Shown here: one piece after another, positions 7,411 to 14,981 of the stretch
Layout: every line of letters starts with the position of its first letter
Numbering within the stretch: the stretch's first letter is position 1
NCBI GenBank assembly: GCA_002737105.1
Contig: NSHO01000017.1
Span: forward strand, 1 to 17,525
Direction of reading: 5' to 3'
Source: Flavobacteriales bacterium
Lineage (GTDB): Bacteria; Bacteroidota; Bacteroidia; Flavobacteriales; Flavobacteriaceae
Length of the DNA stretch: 17,525 nucleotides
Translations under genes and position numbers: made by a program
Notes under the pieces: model-generated
Told to the model about the DNA's origin: nothing
Databases searched by the model: none
Seen by the model: the letters and a program-made list of their open reading frames with translations, nothing else

Positions 7411-7587
7411 ATGAAAAAAACATTTTTAAATAAGTGGCATTTTATGCGCTATTTCCGAATTGCAATAGCCCTGTTCTGCTTTTATACAGCTTACGAACAA
7501 AATCAATGGGTATTTATTCCTTTTGGAATTTTCTTTTTGTTTCAAGCGATTTTTAATTTAGGCTGCGGTGGGAATTGCAAATATTAA
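7411..7587 (+). CDS. 58-residue membrane protein with Cys-rich C-terminus
   Basis: An ATG frame of 58 codons starts 12 nt after the MBOAT stop. The product has a basic N-terminus (MKKTFLNKWHFMRYFR), two hydrophobic stretches (about 17-27 and 34-50) with a short polar turn (YEQNQ) between them, and the tail FNLGCGGNCKY with two cysteines. It resembles the roughly 60-residue Bacteroidota proteins with MR..R near the start and a terminal FN-x-GC-G pattern that I recall as DUF2892-like, but I am not certain of that family name. The tail could bind a metal or take part in thiol chemistry; nothing here shows which. Spacing suggests co-transcription with the MBOAT gene. The ATG is preceded by an A/T-rich leader and no Shine-Dalgarno sequence. 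Confidence 0.75.
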   Translation: MKKTFLNKWHFMRYFRIAIALFCFYTAYEQNQWVFIPFGIFFLFQAIFNLGCGGNCKY

Positions 7588-7619
7588 AGTATTATTTTTT
7601 TAGTCTTTTTTAAAAAACC

Positions 7620-7695
7620 TATATTTGATTATTAATTATTATATAAAAAATTAAGAAAAATTTATCATTTAAATAATATAAAATTATTACTTTTG
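7620..7695 (+). promoter_or_regulatory. Two candidate -7 boxes for the Lys/Cys-rich gene
   Basis: The 150-nt spacer 7588-7737 is almost pure A/T and holds two perfect TAnnTTTG boxes: TATATTTG at 7620-7627 and TACTTTTG at 7688-7695. The second lies 42 nt before the ATG at 7738 and is the better placed. Neither has a convincing TTTG about 19 nt upstream. The gene therefore probably has its own promoter. Confidence 0.5.
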
Positions 7696-7737
7696 AAATA
7701 TATAAGTTAATAAGTATAACAAATAAAAATAAATATC

Positions 7738-7926
7738 ATGAAAAAAGTATTGTCAATTGTTGCCTTAATGGCAATTATGGTTTCTTCTGCTTCTGTAGTA
7801 AACTTTAAAGAAAAAGAAAAAGAAAAGAAAAAAGAAAAAACCGAAAAATCTTGCACAGATAAAAAAGCAACCGATAAAAAATCTTGTGCTTCAACTGAGA
7901 AAAAATCTTGTTGTTCAAAAAAATAA
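7738..7926 (+). CDS. Small exported Lys/Cys-rich protein, function unknown
   Basis: A 62-residue protein with a signal peptide (MKKVLSIVALMAIMVSSASVV). The mature part is almost wholly Lys, Glu, Asp, Thr, Ser and Cys: a KE-rich run at about 24-36, then three KSC-containing units (EKSC, DKKSC, EKKSC) and a final CSKK. Four cysteines in total, at residues 39, 50, 58 and 59. It is low-complexity and highly charged, with no recognisable fold. Small Cys/Lys-rich exported proteins are frequent in Flavobacteria and are often suspected of metal binding; I see no direct evidence for that here. It stands alone between its own promoter region and a strong terminator. The leader before the ATG is A-rich. 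Confidence 0.8.
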   Translation: MKKVLSIVALMAIMVSSASVVNFKEKEKEKKKEKTEKSCTDKKATDKKSCASTEKKSCCSKK

Positions 7927-7948
7927 TAAGTTTTAAAACAAGTTAAAC

Positions 7949-7980
7949 AACCGTTCCGAATTTTCTGAACGGTTTTTTTA
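7949..7980 (+). terminator. Rho-independent terminator after the Lys/Cys-rich gene
   Basis: A perfect 8-bp stem, AACCGTTC (7949-7956) with GAACGGTT (7967-7974), has a 10-nt loop and is followed directly by a T-run. It lies 23 nt after the stop codon. Confidence 0.9.
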
Positions 7981-8012
7981 TTTTAAAATTCCAAATTTTG
8001 CAAGTAGCTCAC

Positions 8013-8043
8013 TTTGTTACTTTACAACTTTACCTTATATTTG
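8013..8043 (+). promoter_or_regulatory. ffh promoter, TTTG-N19-TATATTTG
   Basis: A -33 TTTG at 8013-8016 and a perfect -7 TATATTTG at 8036-8043 are separated by 19 nt. This is the textbook Bacteroidota promoter spacing and the best promoter in the window. The ATG of ffh follows 25 nt later. Confidence 0.8.
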
Positions 8044-8068
8044 CATTTCATTAAAAAGCTCAATTATT

Positions 8069-9424
8069 ATGTTTGATAATCTTACCGATAAGTTAGATAA
8101 AGCATTCCATATACTAAAAGGACACGGGAAAATTACGGATGTAAATGTTGCTGATACTTTAAAAGAAGTTCGACGCGCGTTGTTAGATGCCGATGTGAAT
8201 TTTAAAATTGCTAAAGATTTTACAACGAGAGTAAAAGACAAAGCAATTGGTGAAAATGTGTTAACGACATTACAGCCAGGTCAGTTGTTGGTAAAATTAG
8301 TTAAAGATGAATTGACCGAATTAATGGGTGGCGATGTTGCAGGTGTTAACTTGTCTGGAAATCCGACCGTAATTTTAATGTCTGGTTTACAAGGTTCAGG
8401 TAAAACAACTTTTTCTGGTAAACTTGCTAATTTTTTAAAAACAAAAAAATCAAAAACCCCACTTTTAGTAGCTTGTGATATTTATCGTCCCGCGGCAATT
8501 AATCAATTGCACGTTGTGGGGGAACAAATAGGTGTGGAAGTATATTCTGAACCAGAAAATAAAAATGCCGTTTCAATTGCTGAAAATGCAATTAAACATG
8601 CAAAAGCCAACGGATTTAATGTAGTAATTATTGATACCGCGGGTCGTTTAGCGGTTGATGAAGAAATGATGAACGAAATTGCAAACGTTCATAAAGCCAT
8701 TCAACCTCATGAAACGTTATTTGTGGTAGATGCAATGACAGGTCAAGATGCTGTTAATACTGCAAAAGCATTCAACGATAGGTTGAATTTTGATGGTGTA
8801 ATTCTTACCAAATTGGATGGAGATACACGTGGTGGTGCCGCAATTTCAATTAAATCGGTAGTTAATAAACCCATAAAATTCATTGGTACTGGAGAAAAAA
8901 TGGACGCCATTGATGTGTTCTATCCTTCTCGAATGGCGGAAAGAATTTTAGGAATGGGTGACGTAGTGTCTTTGGTAGAAAGAGCCCAAGAACAATATGA
9001 TGAAGAAGAAGCCAGAAAAATTCAGAAAAAAATTGCCAAAAACGAATTCGGTTTTGATGATTTCTTAGCGCAAATACAACAAATTAAAAAAATGGGAAGC
9101 ATGAAAGACCTTGTCGGAATGATTCCTGGTGCTGGAAAAGCTTTAAAAGATGTAGAAATTGAAGATGATGCTTTCAAACATGTAGAAGCCATTATCCAAT
9201 CCATGACACCAAAAGAAAGAAGTAAACCAGCGATAATTGATGTAAAAAGAAAAACAAGAATTGCAAAAGGTGCTGGTAGAAAAATTGAAGATGTCAATCA
9301 GCTGATGAAACAATTCGAGCAAATGAGCAAAATGATGAAAATGATGCAAGGCGGTGGCGGAAAAAAAATGATGCAAATGATGGGCGGAATGAAAGGAATG
9401 CCTTCGATGCCTGGATTAAAATAA
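8069..9424 (+). CDS. ffh: Signal recognition particle protein Ffh
   Basis: The 451-residue SRP GTPase binds signal sequences of nascent membrane and secreted proteins and, with SRP RNA and FtsY, delivers ribosomes to the Sec translocon. Residues about 1-90 form the four-helix N domain. The G domain shows GLQGSGKTT (106-114), the insertion-box CDIYRPAAINQL (136-147), DTAGRL (189-194) and TKLDGDTRGGAA (247-258). The M domain runs from about 300 to the end and finishes in a methionine- and glycine-rich tail (MMKMMQGGGGKKMMQMMGG) of the kind that lines the signal-sequence groove. Length is normal. The ATG lies 25 nt after the -7 box. folD follows after 73 nt with no terminator between, so the two may be co-transcribed. 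No SRP RNA gene was recognised nearby. Confidence 0.98.
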   Translation: MFDNLTDKLDKAFHILKGHGKITDVNVADTLKEVRRALLDADVNFKIAKDFTTRVKDKAIGENVLTTLQPGQLLVKLVKDELTELMGGDVAGVNLSGNPTVILMSGLQGSGKTTFSGKLANFLKTKKSKTPLLVACDIYRPAAINQLHVVGEQIGVEVYSEPENKNAVSIAENAIKHAKANGFNVVIIDTAGRLAVDEEMMNEIANVHKAIQPHETLFVVDAMTGQDAVNTAKAFNDRLNFDGVILTKLDGDTRGGAAISIKSVVNKPIKFIGTGEKMDAIDVFYPSRMAERILGMGDVVSLVERAQEQYDEEEARKIQKKIAKNEFGFDDFLAQIQQIKKMGSMKDLVGMIPGAGKALKDVEIEDDAFKHVEAIIQSMTPKERSKPAIIDVKRKTRIAKGAGRKIEDVNQLMKQFEQMSKMMKMMQGGGGKKMMQMMGGMKGMPSMPGLK

Positions 9425-9470
9425 TAACTAAATAGTAAAGGTGAATGTTTTAAAAATTAATTAAAATATT

Positions 9471-9478
9471 TGACTTTG
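9471..9478 (+). promoter_or_regulatory. Weak candidate -7 box upstream of folD
   Basis: TGACTTTG differs from TAnnTTTG by one base and ends 19 nt before the folD ATG. There is no clear -33 element. folD could equally be read from the ffh promoter. Confidence 0.25.
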
Positions 9479-9497
9479 AAACTTTAAAACAAAAACC

Positions 9498-10373
9498 ATG
9501 CAACTACTAGACGGAAAAAAAGTTTCTGAAGAAATTAAAGAGGAAATTGCTGCTGAAGTAGCAAAAATTAAAGCAAATGGTGAAAAACCTCCTCATTTAG
9601 CTGCAATTATTGTTGGAAATGATGGAGCAAGTTTAACTTATGTGGGTAGTAAAGTTAAAGCTTGCGAGCGAGTGGGCTTTGAATCGACATTGATAAAAAT
9701 GCCTAGTACTACTTCTGAAACAGAATTACTTAAAAAAATTACTGAATTAAACGAAGATCCAAATATTGATGGTTTTATTGTACAATTGCCATTACCAAAA
9801 CAAATTGATACTCAGCAAATAATTATGGCCATTCATCCCTCAAAAGATGTAGATGGTTTTCATCCAGAAAATTTTGGAAAAATGGCTTTGGATATGAGTA
9901 CATTTATTCCAGCTACACCATTTGGAATTTTAGAATTATTGGAAAGATACAACGTTCAAACGCAAGGAAAACATACTGTAGTTATTGGAAGAAGTCATAT
10001 TGTTGGTCGTCCCATGAGTATTTTGATGGGAAGAAAAGGGTTTCCAGGCAATTCAACGGTAACGGTTACTCATACTCATACTAAAAACATAACTCAAATT
10101 ACTTCACAGGCAGATATCATAATTTCGGCGCTTGGTGTGCCAAATTATTTAAAAGCAGAAATGGTAAAAGATGATGTTGTTATAATTGATGTTGGTATTA
10201 CTCGAGTAATTGATGAAACAACTGAAAAAGGATATAGAATTGTGGGTGATGTTGATTTTGAAAATGTTTCCAAAAAAGCATCATTTATTACACCAGTTCC
10301 AGGCGGAGTTGGACCTATGACAATTGCAATGCTTTTGAAAAATACATTAATTGCAAGGGAAAACAGAAAATAA
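9498..10373 (+). CDS. folD: Bifunctional methylenetetrahydrofolate dehydrogenase / methenyltetrahydrofolate cyclohydrolase FolD
   Basis: A 291-residue cytoplasmic enzyme that interconverts 5,10-methylene-, 5,10-methenyl- and 10-formyl-tetrahydrofolate using NADP(H), feeding purine and formyl-Met synthesis. Catalytic-domain motifs: YVGSKVKACERVGF (48-61) with the Tyr48/Lys52 pair; DGFIVQLPLP with Gln96; KDVDGFHPENFG with Asp119. The nucleotide-binding domain shows VVIGRSHIVGRPMS (161-174), then ADIIISALG, DVGITRV and the closing PVPGGVGPMT (266-275). The first two-thirds and the cofactor domain are both complete and the length is standard. The ATG is preceded by an A-rich leader. A strong terminator 12 nt after the stop ends the ffh-folD unit. 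Confidence 0.97.
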   Translation: MQLLDGKKVSEEIKEEIAAEVAKIKANGEKPPHLAAIIVGNDGASLTYVGSKVKACERVGFESTLIKMPSTTSETELLKKITELNEDPNIDGFIVQLPLPKQIDTQQIIMAIHPSKDVDGFHPENFGKMALDMSTFIPATPFGILELLERYNVQTQGKHTVVIGRSHIVGRPMSILMGRKGFPGNSTVTVTHTHTKNITQITSQADIIISALGVPNYLKAEMVKDDVVIIDVGITRVIDETTEKGYRIVGDVDFENVSKKASFITPVPGGVGPMTIAMLLKNTLIARENRK

Positions 10374-10385
10374 AAGAAACAAAAG

Positions 10386-10416
10386 AAATCTCAATTTTTA
10401 AGTTGAGATTTTTTTT
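10386..10416 (+). terminator. Rho-independent terminator after folD
   Basis: A perfect 9-bp stem, AAATCTCAA (10386-10394) with TTGAGATTT (10403-10411), has an 8-nt loop and runs into a T-tract to 10416. Confidence 0.9.
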
Positions 10417-10480
10417 GAATTAAAAGCGCTTAATTTAAGGTGTAAAAATCTAAAAATTTAGTTAATAAATCTCCAATTAG

Positions 10481-10510
10481 TTGTTTAATTGTAATCATTT
10501 CCTATTTTTG
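10481..10510 (+). promoter_or_regulatory. Promoter of the isomerase/MoxR operon, TTG-N19-TATTTTTG
   Basis: TTG (10481-10483) and a perfect -7 box TATTTTTG (10503-10510) are spaced by 19 nt. The ATG follows 29 nt later. It is the only good promoter between the folD terminator and the MoxR gene. Confidence 0.7.
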
Positions 10511-10539
10511 CTTATTGCAAATAAAACCAATTTAAAAAA

Positions 10540-12510
10540 ATGAAAATTCAAAACTTTTATTTAGTATTATTTTTAACAATATGCTTTAATTCAATTGCCC
10601 AAAACTCAACAAAAGAGGTGCTTTTTACTATTGATTCAAATGAATATAAAATTGATGAATTTAAAAGAATTTATCTTAAAAATTTAGATTTAGTCAAAGA
10701 TGATTCACAGAAAGATTTAAATCAATATTTAGAATTATTTATTGGGTATAAATTAAAAGTAAATAAGGCATACAAGTTAGGCTTGCAAAACAATTCAAAG
10801 TATCAAAACGAACTAAGTTCCTATAGAATACAACTTTCTAAATCGTATTTAAATGATTCAAAAGTTACTAATCAATTAATTGAAGAAGCTTACAATAGAA
10901 GTGTAAAAGAAGTAAAAGCTTCTCATATTTTGCTTTCATTTGATGAAAGTGTTAAAGGCGCTGACACATTGGCTTTTTACAATAAAGCACTTGCTTTAAA
11001 AAAACAAATTGAAAAAGGGGAAAGTTTTGAAACACTTGCCTTGGCTAATTCTCAAGATCCATCTGTTGCGGAAAATAAAGGTAACTTAGGATATTTTTCT
11101 GCTTTTAGAATGTTGTATCCTTTTGAATCCGCTGCTTATAAGACGCAAATAGGGCAAATTTCAAACCCAGTTCGTACGCGTTTTGGCTATCATTTAATTA
11201 TGGTAACTGATGTAAGAGATAATAAGGGAGAAGTAACTGTGGCGCACATCATGATTTTAAATCCAACAGACGCTTCAGATGAAGCAAAACTTAAAGCCAA
11301 ACAAACCATTGATGATATTTCTAAAAAAATTAAACAAGGAGAAAGTTTTGAAGCTTTAGCAAGTCAATTTTCTGAAGATAAATCAACTGCGGTTAAAGGT
11401 GGTGTTTTACAGCGTTTTGGAACAGGACAATTGAGTTCTGAAGCTTTTGAAAGCGCCGCGTTTTCATTGCAAAATAAAGGTGATATTTCTCAACCATTTG
11501 AATCTGGTTTTGGATGGCATATTGTAAAATTAATTGAAAAACACCCAGTAAAATCGCTTACTGATTCAAAATCTGAATTAGAAAATAAAATTAAAAGAGA
11601 CGAGCGTTCCATAATTATTACCAACACGTTGGCTAATAAATTAAAATCTAAATATACTCAAGAAGTCAACAAAACCCAATACAAGAACATTGAAAAAACG
11701 GTTACGGATGCAATTTATAGTCAAACGTGGGAACTTCCAAAAGAAGATCATTCAATAAAAGGTGAGATTTTAATTATTGATAAAAATAAAAAGTTACCAA
11801 CAACTTCTTTTGCTAGCTACATGCAATCGCAACAGAAAAATAAACTTAGTACAAAACCTGTAAAAAAGTTAGTAGCTGAATTATTAGAATCTTGGAAAGA
11901 CGAACAATTAATTGCGTATTATACTGATAATTTAGAAAACGAATTCATCGAATTTAAAAATGTAATGGACGAATACAGAGATGGTTTGTTATTATTTGAT
12001 TTGATGGAAAAAGAAATTTGGGACAAATCTAAGTCAGATACTATTGGGCTTCAAAATTTCTATAATTCCAATGTATCAAAATACAATTGGAAAGAAAGAT
12101 TTGACGTAGATATTTTGTCGTCAACAGATGCAATTGTGATTGAATCAGCTCAAAAAATGCTTCAAAAAGGGAAAGGTATTGAGTATATCAAATCAAAATT
12201 AAATAAAAATGATAAAGTAGCCATCATGGTAAAATCCGGTTTATTTGAAAAAAATTATGATATTTTAGATAAAATTCCAAATTTATCAATAGGCGCAAAT
12301 AACACGTATAAAGATGCAAATTATAGTTTCGTTGTACACGTTAAAAATATAAAACCTTCAGAAACAAAAGCACTTAAAGATTGTAAAAGTAAAGTGATTA
12401 ACGATTACCAACAATACTTAGAGTCCACTTGGGTAGATGAGTTAAAAAAAGAGTTTAAAATAAATATCAATACCGCTGTTTTTGAAAATGTAAAACAGCA
12501 ATTAAAATAA
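10540..12510 (+). CDS. Periplasmic parvulin-type peptidyl-prolyl isomerase (two PpiC domains)
   Basis: A 656-residue exported protein with a signal peptide (1-21, ending NSIAQ). Residues about 25-120 form a helical, SurA/PrsA-like N-terminal chaperone segment. Parvulin domain 1 is about 124-225: VKASHILLSF, ESFETLALANSQDPS, NLGYF, RTRFGYHLIMV. Parvulin domain 2 is about 231-333: VTVAHIMIL, ESFEALASQFSEDKS, GGVLQRFGTGQL, ESGFGWHIVKL. Both keep the two conserved histidines (HIL/HIM and FGYH/FGWH), so both may be active. The C-terminal about 320 residues are helical and charged and match no domain I recognise. The likely role is cis-trans prolyl isomerisation and holding of outer-membrane proteins in the periplasm. 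It is first in an operon with a SurA-like protein 18 nt downstream. The start ATG lies 29 nt after the -7 box. Confidence 0.92.
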   Translation: MKIQNFYLVLFLTICFNSIAQNSTKEVLFTIDSNEYKIDEFKRIYLKNLDLVKDDSQKDLNQYLELFIGYKLKVNKAYKLGLQNNSKYQNELSSYRIQLSKSYLNDSKVTNQLIEEAYNRSVKEVKASHILLSFDESVKGADTLAFYNKALALKKQIEKGESFETLALANSQDPSVAENKGNLGYFSAFRMLYPFESAAYKTQIGQISNPVRTRFGYHLIMVTDVRDNKGEVTVAHIMILNPTDASDEAKLKAKQTIDDISKKIKQGESFEALASQFSEDKSTAVKGGVLQRFGTGQLSSEAFESAAFSLQNKGDISQPFESGFGWHIVKLIEKHPVKSLTDSKSELENKIKRDERSIIITNTLANKLKSKYTQEVNKTQYKNIEKTVTDAIYSQTWELPKEDHSIKGEILIIDKNKKLPTTSFASYMQSQQKNKLSTKPVKKLVAELLESWKDEQLIAYYTDNLENEFIEFKNVMDEYRDGLLLFDLMEKEIWDKSKSDTIGLQNFYNSNVSKYNWKERFDVDILSSTDAIVIESAQKMLQKGKGIEYIKSKLNKNDKVAIMVKSGLFEKNYDILDKIPNLSIGANNTYKDANYSFVVHVKNIKPSETKALKDCKSKVINDYQQYLESTWVDELKKEFKININTAVFENVKQQLK

Positions 12511-12528
12511 TAAAAACAGAAATAACCA

Positions 12529-13911
12529 ATGATGCCAACAAAACCAATGATTTCGAAATTTATAAATAAAACCAATCTTTTAGCGTTTGCTTTTTTATTG
12601 TTTTCAGTAATTACTTTTGCACAAAAGAAACAAAAAGTTGATGGTGTTGCAGCAGTTGTAGGAAATTATATAGTATTAGATTCTGATATAGATTTAATGC
12701 TTTTAGAATTAAAAACACAAGGTGTAGATACTGAAAAAATTACAAGATGTGAATTATTAGGAAAACAATTAGAAGATAAATTATATGCCCATCAAGCTGT
12801 TCAGGATAGTATTGTGGTTACAGATGAAGAAGTGAATACTTTTATGGATAGCCAAATGAATACTATGGTAGAACAAATTGGTTCTAAAGAAAAATTATTT
12901 GAATATTATAAGAAAAAAGATGAAGAAGATTTTAGAAGTTATTTTTTCGAAATTATTAAATTAAACAAGTTGACCTCTCAAATGCAACGTAAGATTGTTG
13001 ATGAAATTACAGTAACACCAGATGAAGTAAAACAGTTTTTTAATAAGATTCCAGCAGATAAGGTTCCAACAATTGGTGCAGAAATCGAATTGTCTCAAAT
13101 TGTAGTGAAACCAATAATTTCTAAAGAAGACAAGCAAAAAGCCATTGATAAATTAAAAGAAATTAGAAATGATGTGATTAATAACGGTGGAAGTTTTTAC
13201 AGTAAAGCTGTAATTTATTCTGAAGATCCAGGTTCAAGCTCCAATGGTGGATATTATAAAATGAATAAAAAAACACAGTTTGTAAAAGAATTTAAAGATG
13301 TGGCTTTTCGCTTAAATGAAGGCGAAATCTCAGAACCTTTTGAAACAGAATTTGGTTTTCATATTATTTTTATAGAAAAAATTATTGGTCAAGATATCGA
13401 ATTACGTCATATTTTAGTAAGTCCAAAAGTTACCTCTAAAGCCATGAAAGAAGCTTCAGAAAAAATTGATGGAATCCGTGAAAAAATTGAAAAAGGAGAA
13501 ATTACCTTTGAAGACGCTGCAAAAGCTTCTTCAGATGATAAAGACACAAAAAATAACGGTGGACTTTTATTAAATCCGCGTTCTTCAGAACCTCGTTTTG
13601 AAATCTCAAAATTAGATCCAGCTTTGTACAATCAGGTTAATGGAATTTTGCAAGCTGAAATGTCTAAAGTAATTTTAGATCAAGAAAGACAAGGAACAAA
13701 ATTCTTTAAAATCCTTAAAGTAAATAAAAAAACAGAGGAACACAAAGCAGATTTTGGTACAGATTATATCAAAATTAAAGAATTAGCACTTTCTGATAAA
13801 CAATTCCAAGAAATCGGAAAATGGATGGCCGAAAAAATTGAAAAAAATTATATAAAAATAAGTAACGATTATAAAGAGTGTACTTTTGAAAATAATTGGT
13901 TAAAAAAATAG
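12529..13911 (+). CDS. SurA-like periplasmic chaperone/peptidyl-prolyl isomerase
   Basis: A 460-residue exported protein. The signal peptide runs to about residue 32 (LLFSVITFAQ). Met7 (12547) is an equally plausible start and gives a more usual signal-peptide length. The N-terminal domain opens with VDGVAAVVGNYIVLDSDIDLML, the hallmark of the SurA N-domain. Parvulin domain 1 (about 184-284) has SQIVVKP where HIL is expected, but keeps EFGFHIIF. Parvulin domain 2 (about 289-398) has LRHILVSP but loses the FGYHI block (GTKFFKILKV instead). Each domain thus lacks one of the two conserved histidines, which hints at a chaperone with weak or no isomerase activity. SurA escorts outer-membrane proteins to the BAM complex. 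It lies 18 nt after the first isomerase gene and 44 nt before the MoxR gene. Confidence 0.92.
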   Translation: MMPTKPMISKFINKTNLLAFAFLLFSVITFAQKKQKVDGVAAVVGNYIVLDSDIDLMLLELKTQGVDTEKITRCELLGKQLEDKLYAHQAVQDSIVVTDEEVNTFMDSQMNTMVEQIGSKEKLFEYYKKKDEEDFRSYFFEIIKLNKLTSQMQRKIVDEITVTPDEVKQFFNKIPADKVPTIGAEIELSQIVVKPIISKEDKQKAIDKLKEIRNDVINNGGSFYSKAVIYSEDPGSSSNGGYYKMNKKTQFVKEFKDVAFRLNEGEISEPFETEFGFHIIFIEKIIGQDIELRHILVSPKVTSKAMKEASEKIDGIREKIEKGEITFEDAAKASSDDKDTKNNGGLLLNPRSSEPRFEISKLDPALYNQVNGILQAEMSKVILDQERQGTKFFKILKVNKKTEEHKADFGTDYIKIKELALSDKQFQEIGKWMAEKIEKNYIKISNDYKECTFENNWLKK

Positions 13912-13955
13912 CCATTTACCCTATACCTTTTACTCAAAACCCTTTTCCCTAAAAG
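13912..13955 (+). repeat. C/T-rich degenerate repeat in the spacer before the MoxR gene
   Basis: The 44-nt spacer holds loosely repeated units on a (T)nAC(C)n theme (TTTACCCTA, ACCTTTTACTC, CCCTTTTCCCTA). It is unlike the A-rich leaders elsewhere in the window. There is no -7 box and no hairpin, so the MoxR gene is probably read from the upstream promoter. Confidence 0.45.
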
Positions 13956-14909
13956 ATGTCAGACTTAGCAGCAATTGAAAAATTAGTAAGCAAACAAAAG
14001 CAATTGAAACAAGAAATTGCTAAAGTTATTGTAGGTCAAGATGATGTAGTCAATCAGATTGTTTTGAGTCTTTTTTCTGGCGGTCATGCTTTATTAATTG
14101 GCGTACCAGGTTTAGCAAAAACCTTAATGGTAAACACTATTTCTGAAGCATTAGGGTTACATTTCAAACGCATTCAATTTACCCCAGATTTAATGCCTTC
14201 CGATATTTTAGGAAGTGAAATATTGGACGAAACACGAAATTTTAAATTCATAAAAGGACCTATTTTTTCTAATATTATTTTGGCGGATGAAATTAACAGA
14301 ACGCCACCAAAAACACAAGCCGCTTTATTGGAAGCGATGCAAGAAAAATCAGTTACTGTGGCGGGTCAAAGTTTTAAATTAGATTTACCTTTTTTTGTAC
14401 TAGCAACTCAAAATCCTATTGAACAAGAAGGAACTTATCCTTTACCTGAAGCACAATTAGATCGTTTTATGTTTGCTATAAATTTAGATTATCCTACGTT
14501 TGAAGAAGAAGTTCAAGTGGTAAAAGCAACAACTTCTGATATTAAAACAACTATAAATCCACTGTTTTCTGCAGAAGAAATTATTGCTTATCAAAACCTA
14601 ATTCGAAAAATTCCAGTTACAGATAATGTAATTGAATATGCGGTAACGCTGGTTTCAAAAACGCGCCCAAATAATCCGTTAGCACCAGATTTTGTTAAAA
14701 ATTACTTAGATTGGGGTGCTGGTCCTCGTGCTTCTCAAAATTTAATTTTAGCAGCAAAAACAAATGCAGTTATTAATGGAAAATTCTCTCCAGATATAGA
14801 GGATGTACAAGCGGTAGCATTCGGAATTTTACGTCACAGAATTGTAAAAAACTACAAAGCGGATGCCGAAGGTATTTCGGAAGAAGACATCATTAGAAAA
14901 CTATTTTAA
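13956..14909 (+). CDS. MoxR-family AAA+ ATPase
   Basis: A 317-residue cytoplasmic AAA+ ATPase. Walker A is GVPGLAKT (49-56), Walker B is IILADE (107-112) followed by INRTPPKTQAALLEAMQE, sensor 1 is ATQNPIEQEGTYPLPEAQLDRF (Asn153), and the sensor 2 region is GAGPRAS with Arg258. A small C-terminal AAA lid domain follows. Length is typical of MoxR. MoxR proteins act as chaperones that mature or activate partners, usually through DUF58 and von Willebrand factor A proteins encoded next door. Neither partner is present here: the SurA-like gene is upstream and aconitase is downstream. Inference: it either serves envelope-stress functions together with the isomerases or acts on partners encoded elsewhere. 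The start codon ATG follows CCCTAAAAG. No strong terminator follows. Confidence 0.94.
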   Translation: MSDLAAIEKLVSKQKQLKQEIAKVIVGQDDVVNQIVLSLFSGGHALLIGVPGLAKTLMVNTISEALGLHFKRIQFTPDLMPSDILGSEILDETRNFKFIKGPIFSNIILADEINRTPPKTQAALLEAMQEKSVTVAGQSFKLDLPFFVLATQNPIEQEGTYPLPEAQLDRFMFAINLDYPTFEEEVQVVKATTSDIKTTINPLFSAEEIIAYQNLIRKIPVTDNVIEYAVTLVSKTRPNNPLAPDFVKNYLDWGAGPRASQNLILAAKTNAVINGKFSPDIEDVQAVAFGILRHRIVKNYKADAEGISEEDIIRKLF

Positions 14910-14918
14910 AAGCAGTAC

Positions 14919-14954
14919 ATTTTATTAATTTGATAAAATACACCACTTTTTTTT
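14919..14954 (+). terminator. Possible weak terminator after the MoxR gene
   Basis: A 7-bp A/T-only stem, ATTTTAT (14919-14925) with ATAAAAT (14933-14939), has a 7-nt loop. A T-tract follows 7 nt later (14947-14954). An A/T-only stem with a spaced T-run is poor by usual standards, but it lies in the right place, 9 nt after the stop. Confidence 0.35.
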
Positions 14955-14981
14955 AGAAATTCGCAGTTTGATTTACTTAAA

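Noticed and set aside
7588..7620. T-rich stretch after the 58-residue gene as a terminator
   Set aside because: There are T-runs and a short TTTTTTAAAAAA palindrome, but no stable stem followed by a T-tract.
9022..9376. Two long minus-strand open frames under the 3' end of ffh
   Set aside because: They lie opposite the conserved Ffh M domain, have low-complexity Ser/Phe/His translations, and no promoter or homology signal.
9915..9926. PATP in FolD where the E. coli enzyme has PCTP
   Set aside because: The position varies among FolD proteins, and all catalytic residues that I can place are present.
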